Part shown: positions 5,143-8,391 of the stretch, one piece after another
How positions within the stretch are numbered: the first letter of the stretch is position 1
Layout of the letters: each line of letters starts with the position of its first letter
Assembly (NCBI GenBank): GCA_023144715.1
Contig: JAGLFC010000155.1
Location: forward strand, 1-8,391
Direction of reading: 5' to 3'
From: Gammaproteobacteria bacterium
GTDB lineage: Bacteria > Pseudomonadota > Gammaproteobacteria > GRL18
DNA length: 8,391 nt
Translations under genes and position numbers: made by a program
The notes under the pieces: generated by a model
The model's database searches: none
What the model was told of the DNA's origin: nothing
The model's input: the letters and a program-made list of their open reading frames with translations, nothing else

Positions 5143-7299
5143 CTAATGCCTACGCCATTGGTGAAATTTTTTGAGCCAATACAATATTTTTTGAGGTTTA
5201 TGAGCTTGCTTCCATTGACCTGCTACATATTTATTGGCTTCTGCGAGTGTAGGGTAGATATGAATTGTACCTAATATTTTATTGAGACCTATTCCATGAC
5301 GCATTGCTAATACGTATTCAGCGATTAAATCACCCGCATGTTCACCCACAATGGTGACACCGAGGATTTTATCTTTATTAGGCACTGTTAATACTTTAAT
5401 AAATCCATGTGCTTCTTCATCAGCAATGGCTCGATCCAGATCATCTAAATTAAATTGACTGATCTCATAAGAAATATTTTTCTCTTTTGCTTCCAATTCA
5501 TTTAAACCCACCCTTGCCACTTCAGGATCAGTAAAGGTTGCCCAAGGTATGACTGAGTAATCGACTTTAAAATGTTTAAAACCACGAAATAAACTGTTCA
5601 CAGCAGCATACCATGCTTGATGTGCCGCTGTATGAGTAAATTGGTAAGGACCTGCCACATCACCACAGGCATAAATATTGGGGTATTTTGTTTGTAAATA
5701 AGCGTTAACTTCAATTGTACCTTGACGTGTTAAGGTGATGTCTAAGTTATCTAAACCAAAGCCATCGGTATTGGCTTTACGACCCAAAGCAATAACGACT
5801 TCATCAAAAATAAGCGAAAGAGTGTTACCCTGCTTATTTTGGCAAAGTAATGTTTTATGACCTTCTATTATCATAAATTCTTGTGTTTGATATTCTAAGC
5901 GTAAATCAATGCCTTCATGACTAAAACGCTCTTGTACTTGAATGGAAACATCCTCATCTTCACGTTTCATAATACGCGTGTTGCGATCAAGTAACATTAC
6001 CTGACTACCTAGACGTGAAAAACTCTGTGCTAGTTCACAGCCAATCGGACCACCGCCTAAAATTAATAAACGCTTGGGTAGCTCTTGCAGATTCCAAAGT
6101 GTGTCTGATGTTAAATAATGGATTAATTCAATGCCTTTTATGTTAGGTACAAAAGGACTTGCACCTGTGGCAATGACAATATTTTTTGTGGTCAGAACGT
6201 GTCCATTCACCTCAATATGAAAGGGAGAAAGAATATTGGCTTCTCCCTGTAGGCATTCCACTCCTAAAGCACTATAACGTTCAATCGAGTCATGTGGTTC
6301 AATTTGAGTAATGATTCGTTTAATACGTTGCATAATGTCTTTAAAATCAAAATCAGCCTTGGTTTCTTTAAAGCCAAATTCTTTTGCACGTTTGTTATAT
6401 GCTTTAAACTTAGCAGAACGGATCAATGCTTTAGAGGGAACACAGCCTGTATTTAAACAATCACCCCCCATTTTATTTTTTTCTATTAAAGTGACTTTTG
6501 CTTTAACTGTGGTGGCTATATAGGAAGTCACCAAACCACCTGCACCCGCACCAATCACCACTAAATTACGATCAAAATTGTTGGGTTTCTTAAAGTCTTT
6601 ATAGACTTTATTTTGCTGTATTATGTGTATTATTTTTTTTGTGATAAAAGGAAAAATGCCTAAGAGTGTTAAAGAAATTAATAGTGGTAAGGATACAATA
6701 CTAGAAGCAGAGTCTAATTGTGCCAATTGAGTCCCAGCATTGACATAAATAGCCGTTCCAAAGAGCATTCCTAATTGACTCACCCAATAAAATGTATGGG
6801 TTTTTATTGAGCTTAAACCCATGAGTAAATTAATCATAAAAAATGGAAAAATAGGGACTAATCTGAGTGTAAAAAGATAAAAAGTACCTTCTTTCTCAAT
6901 TCCTTGATTAATATCTTTAAGAAAATGTCCAAAATGTTGTTGTACGGTATCACGAAAAAAAAATCGAGAGGCTAAAAAAGCCAGTGTTGCCCCTATTGTA
7001 CTGGCAAATGATACCAGCACTAAACCGAAAGCAAAGCCAAATATTGCTCCAGCAACCAGCGTTAATAAAGAAGCACCTGGTATTGATAATGCGACTAAAA
7101 TAATATAAAGAATAAAGAAAATAATTGGAATAAGAATAGGATGAGATTGATAATATTCATTAAAAATCAGTTGATTTTCTTTTAGATAGGAAAAATTAAG
7201 GTAATGAGCTAAATCAAAATAAAATAAGGAGATAAATACCATTATTATGGTACTCACAATCACTATTTTTTGTATCAATGATTTTGTAATAGACATCAT
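5143..7299 (-). CDS. VTT/DedA-type membrane domain fused to MerA-like FAD disulfide oxidoreductase
   Basis: A 718-residue two-part protein. Residues 1-225 are a membrane domain of the TVP38/TMEM64 (VTT, SNARE-associated, DedA-like) family: a first helix at 11-30, the LSIPGASLLTLVAGAIFGFA motif at 71-90, and FTLRLVPIFPFFMINLLMGL at 143-162. Residues 245-700 form a class I pyridine nucleotide-disulfide oxidoreductase. Its features in order are the FAD site VVIGAGAGG (247-255), redox pair CLNTGCVPSK (Cys281, Cys286), NAD(P)H site LGGGPIGCELA (414-424), second FAD motif ACGDVAG (544-550) and the dimerisation domain ending HIYPTLAEANK. Tyr682 stands where lipoamide dehydrogenase and glutathione reductase have the catalytic His, as in mercuric reductase, but the C-terminal Cys pair and HMA domain of MerA are absent. 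The substrate is therefore unknown; a membrane-tethered disulfide or quinone-linked reductase is possible. AGG (7307-7309) lies seven bases before the first of two adjacent ATGs. Confidence 0.9.
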   Translation of the reverse strand: MMSITKSLIQKIVIVSTIIMVFISLFYFDLAHYLNFSYLKENQLIFNEYYQSHPILIPIIFFILYIILVALSIPGASLLTLVAGAIFGFAFGLVLVSFASTIGATLAFLASRFFFRDTVQQHFGHFLKDINQGIEKEGTFYLFTLRLVPIFPFFMINLLMGLSSIKTHTFYWVSQLGMLFGTAIYVNAGTQLAQLDSASSIVSLPLLISLTLLGIFPFITKKIIHIIQQNKVYKDFKKPNNFDRNLVVIGAGAGGLVTSYIATTVKAKVTLIEKNKMGGDCLNTGCVPSKALIRSAKFKAYNKRAKEFGFKETKADFDFKDIMQRIKRIITQIEPHDSIERYSALGVECLQGEANILSPFHIEVNGHVLTTKNIVIATGASPFVPNIKGIELIHYLTSDTLWNLQELPKRLLILGGGPIGCELAQSFSRLGSQVMLLDRNTRIMKREDEDVSIQVQERFSHEGIDLRLEYQTQEFMIIEGHKTLLCQNKQGNTLSLIFDEVVIALGRKANTDGFGLDNLDITLTRQGTIEVNAYLQTKYPNIYACGDVAGPYQFTHTAAHQAWYAAVNSLFRGFKHFKVDYSVIPWATFTDPEVARVGLNELEAKEKNISYEISQFNLDDLDRAIADEEAHGFIKVLTVPNKDKILGVTIVGEHAGDLIAEYVLAMRHGIGLNKILGTIHIYPTLAEANKYVAGQWKQAHKPQKILYWLKKFHQWRRH

Positions 7300-7400
7300 A
7301 GTTTAACCTAATTAGAGAATTTAAATAGGTAATTCCATCTTTTGAATAGCCGTTAATTCTGCACTGTATAGAAGCACTTTTACTTCAGTGATTAAGTTTA

Positions 7401-7429
7401 ATTTTACGAGATATAAAGTCAAATAACAA
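7401..7429 (-). promoter_or_regulatory. Probable promoter of the VTT-oxidoreductase gene
   Basis: On the minus strand TTGTTA (7424-7429) and TAAAAT (7401-7406) are 17 bases apart. The start would lie near 7394, giving a leader of roughly 95 bases before the ATG at 7299. A TTGACT overlaps the spacer but has no -10 element at a proper distance. Confidence 0.5.
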
Positions 7430-7536
7430 GATCTTTCATGGTGAGGGCAAAGCCATTATTTTCAAAGTATAGTGATTGACATGGCAAAAAAAACATACGA
7501 TTAATATCATACGACACAATTATAATATTAATAATA

Positions 7537-7566
7537 TTGCAAATGATAATGATTTGCATTTATAAT
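7537..7566 (+). promoter_or_regulatory. Promoter of the porin gene
   Basis: A perfect -10 TATAAT (7561-7566) follows TTGCAA (7537-7542) with an 18-base spacer. Transcription would begin near 7573, about 25 bases before the TTG start codon. The spacer and part of the -35 element are covered by the Fur-like operator at 7539-7557. Confidence 0.7.
7539..7557 (+). promoter_or_regulatory. Fur-box-like operator over the porin promoter
   Basis: GCAAATGATAATGATTTGC agrees with the classical 19-base Fur consensus GATAATGATAATCATTATC at 14 positions and has outer arms GCAAAT/ATTTGC that are perfect inverted repeats. It sits between the -35 and -10 elements, the usual place for iron-dependent repression. 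A Zur or Mur site is a possible alternative, since these related regulators bind similar AT-rich palindromes. Confidence 0.7.
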
Positions 7567-7587
7567 TCTTTCCAAATTAAATTTATT

Positions 7588-7593
7588 GGAGAG
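7588..7593 (+). promoter_or_regulatory. Ribosome binding site that fixes a TTG start
   Basis: GGAGAG ends four bases before TTG at 7598 (six bases counted from the GGAG core). The codons directly after this TTG encode a textbook signal peptide, while the first in-frame ATG (7664) lies near its cleavage site, so TTG is the start. Confidence 0.8.
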
Positions 7594-7597
7594 TATA

Positions 7598-8391
7598 TTG
7601 AAAATTTTTACCTTAGTAGTATCTATTTTAAGTCTTGCATTATCCGTTTCTCTGCCTACGATGGCGGCTAACACACCTTCTATGGAAGAAATGTGGAAAA
7701 TGATTCAGGTACAACAAAAAATACTTGAAGCACAAAAGCAGGAAATTTCCCGCTTGAAAAATACATCTCAAATGAATGAGGAAAAAATTGAAGCAACCAG
7801 TGTTGCATTGGAAGAGTCTGATAAAAGTTATAGTAAGGCTAAAGAATGGTTTAATAAAACCTCCATTGGTGGTTATGGTGAGCTTCATTATAATAATTGG
7901 GATAATAAAAAAGAGGGCGGTAAGGATAAAAAAGAAGTTGATTTACATCGATTTGTTTTATTTGTTGGTCATGAATTTAATGATGACCTAAGATTTTTTT
8001 CTGAATTTGAAATTGAACATAGTCTTTCTGGAGATGGAAAAAATGGTGAAGTTGAAGTTGAACAAGCCTATGTTGAATATGACTTCAATGAAAACCACAG
8101 TGGTAAAGCAGGTGTGTTCTTAATGCCTTTTGGTATTCTCAATGAAACACATGAACCACCTGCTTTTTATGGTACAGAACGCAATCCTGTTGAAAGTAAT
8201 ATCATACCTTCTACTTGGTGGGAAGGTGGTTTAGGAATCAGTTCTCACTTTGAAAATGGTGTCAGTACTGATATAACGTTAACTTCGGGTTTATATTTGA
8301 CAAAAAATAAAGAATTTAAAATTCGTAATGGTCGTCAAAAAGTATCCAAGGCAAAAGCTGATTCAGGTGCATTGTCTGGGCGTATTAAATA
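7598..8391 (+). CDS. OprO/OprP-type outer-membrane porin, N-terminal part (3' end outside window)
   Basis: The first 264 residues of a porin of the Porin_O_P (phosphate-selective porin-like) superfamily; the frame is open to the window end. Translation from TTG gives a signal peptide, KIFTLVVSILSLALSVSLP, with cleavage after T-M-A or one residue later (23-24). Residues 28-82 form a short coiled coil (MEEMWKMIQVQQKILEAQKQ onward), as seen ahead of the barrel in several trimeric porins. The barrel begins around 88 with alternating strands: SIGGYGELHYNNW, VDLHRFVLFVGHEF, LRFFSEFEIEHSL, VEVEQAYVEYDF, then AGVFLMPFGILNETHEPPAF and NIIPSTWWEGG, which are characteristic of this family. Despite the family name, many members do not carry phosphate. 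The Fur-like operator upstream suggests expression under iron shortage. It is divergent from the oxidoreductase gene. The family is firm; the substrate is unknown. Confidence 0.85.
   Translation, partial: MKIFTLVVSILSLALSVSLPTMAANTPSMEEMWKMIQVQQKILEAQKQEISRLKNTSQMNEEKIEATSVALEESDKSYSKAKEWFNKTSIGGYGELHYNNWDNKKEGGKDKKEVDLHRFVLFVGHEFNDDLRFFSEFEIEHSLSGDGKNGEVEVEQAYVEYDFNENHSGKAGVFLMPFGILNETHEPPAFYGTERNPVESNIIPSTWWEGGLGISSHFENGVSTDITLTSGLYLTKNKEFKIRNGRQKVSKAKADSGALSGRIK

Noticed and set aside
6311..6523. Plus-strand open frame inside the oxidoreductase gene
   Set aside because: It lies opposite the conserved CLNTGCVPSK region, so its sequence is dictated by the real gene.
5143..7299. Annotating the fusion as mercuric reductase or dihydrolipoyl dehydrogenase
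   Set aside because: It lacks the MerA HMA domain and C-terminal Cys pair, and it lacks the catalytic His of dihydrolipoyl dehydrogenase; no mer genes or 2-oxo-acid dehydrogenase genes are nearby.
7362..7390. Possible regulatory hairpin in the leader of the oxidoreductase gene
   Set aside because: Only two 4-bp stem segments with a five-base bulge; too weak to support a riboswitch or attenuator.
7476..7505. TTGACA at 7476 as a -35 element of a second plus-strand promoter
   Set aside because: No acceptable -10 hexamer lies 16-19 bases downstream; the nearest candidate (TAATAT) is 20 bases away.
7494..7514. Short direct repeat of ATACGA upstream of the porin promoter
   Set aside because: Two copies of a six-base word in an AT-rich intergenic region are expected by chance, and nothing else supports a binding site.
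7640..7991. Two open frames, one per strand, inside the porin gene
   Set aside because: Both overlap the signal peptide, coiled coil and first strands of the porin, which has a promoter, ribosome site and recognised family.

Overview
The window reads as a chromosomal segment of an AT-rich gammaproteobacterium. The L28 and L33 proteins are of gammaproteobacterial type, with a cysteine-free L33 and an L28 very close to the enteric form. TolC, an MlaC-family lipid carrier, a lipoprotein and a porin indicate a Gram-negative double envelope. I cannot place the genus. No rRNA, tRNA, CRISPR array, insertion sequence or phage gene was seen, and base composition looks uniform.

Layout from left to right: (1) the 3' end of a tolC-like outer-membrane channel gene, followed by its own terminator; (2) a bidirectional terminator, then the rpmB-rpmG ribosomal protein operon on the minus strand, driven by a clear sigma-70 type promoter; (3) an orphan MlaC-family periplasmic protein with a Tyr/Asn/Gln-rich N-terminal linker, with its own promoter and a downstream hairpin; (4) a tightly spaced two-gene unit encoding a MotA/ExbB-like four-helix membrane protein and a partner with one membrane helix, a charged aspartate, a very long predicted coiled coil and a small C-terminal domain; (5) convergent to that, a small ankyrin-repeat lipoprotein whose stop codon shares the palindrome TTAA with the stop of the coiled-coil gene; (6) a 63-residue single-pass membrane protein; (7) convergent again, a 718-residue fusion of a DedA/VTT-type membrane domain to a mercuric-reductase-like flavin disulfide oxidoreductase; (8) a 298-base divergent intergenic region with a promoter for the fusion gene and, on the other strand, a promoter overlaid by a Fur-box-like operator; (9) the 5' part of an OprO/OprP-type porin that starts at TTG and runs off the window.

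The common theme is the cell envelope: outer-membrane export, lipid shuttling, a probable proton-driven stator, a lipoprotein, a membrane-tethered redox enzyme and an outer-membrane porin. The least explained part is the stator pair at 2293-4211. It looks like the motor half of a MotAB/ExbBD/ZorAB-type machine, but the long rod sits on the periplasmic side and no recognised effector lies beside it. The porin is probably iron-regulated, judging only from its operator.
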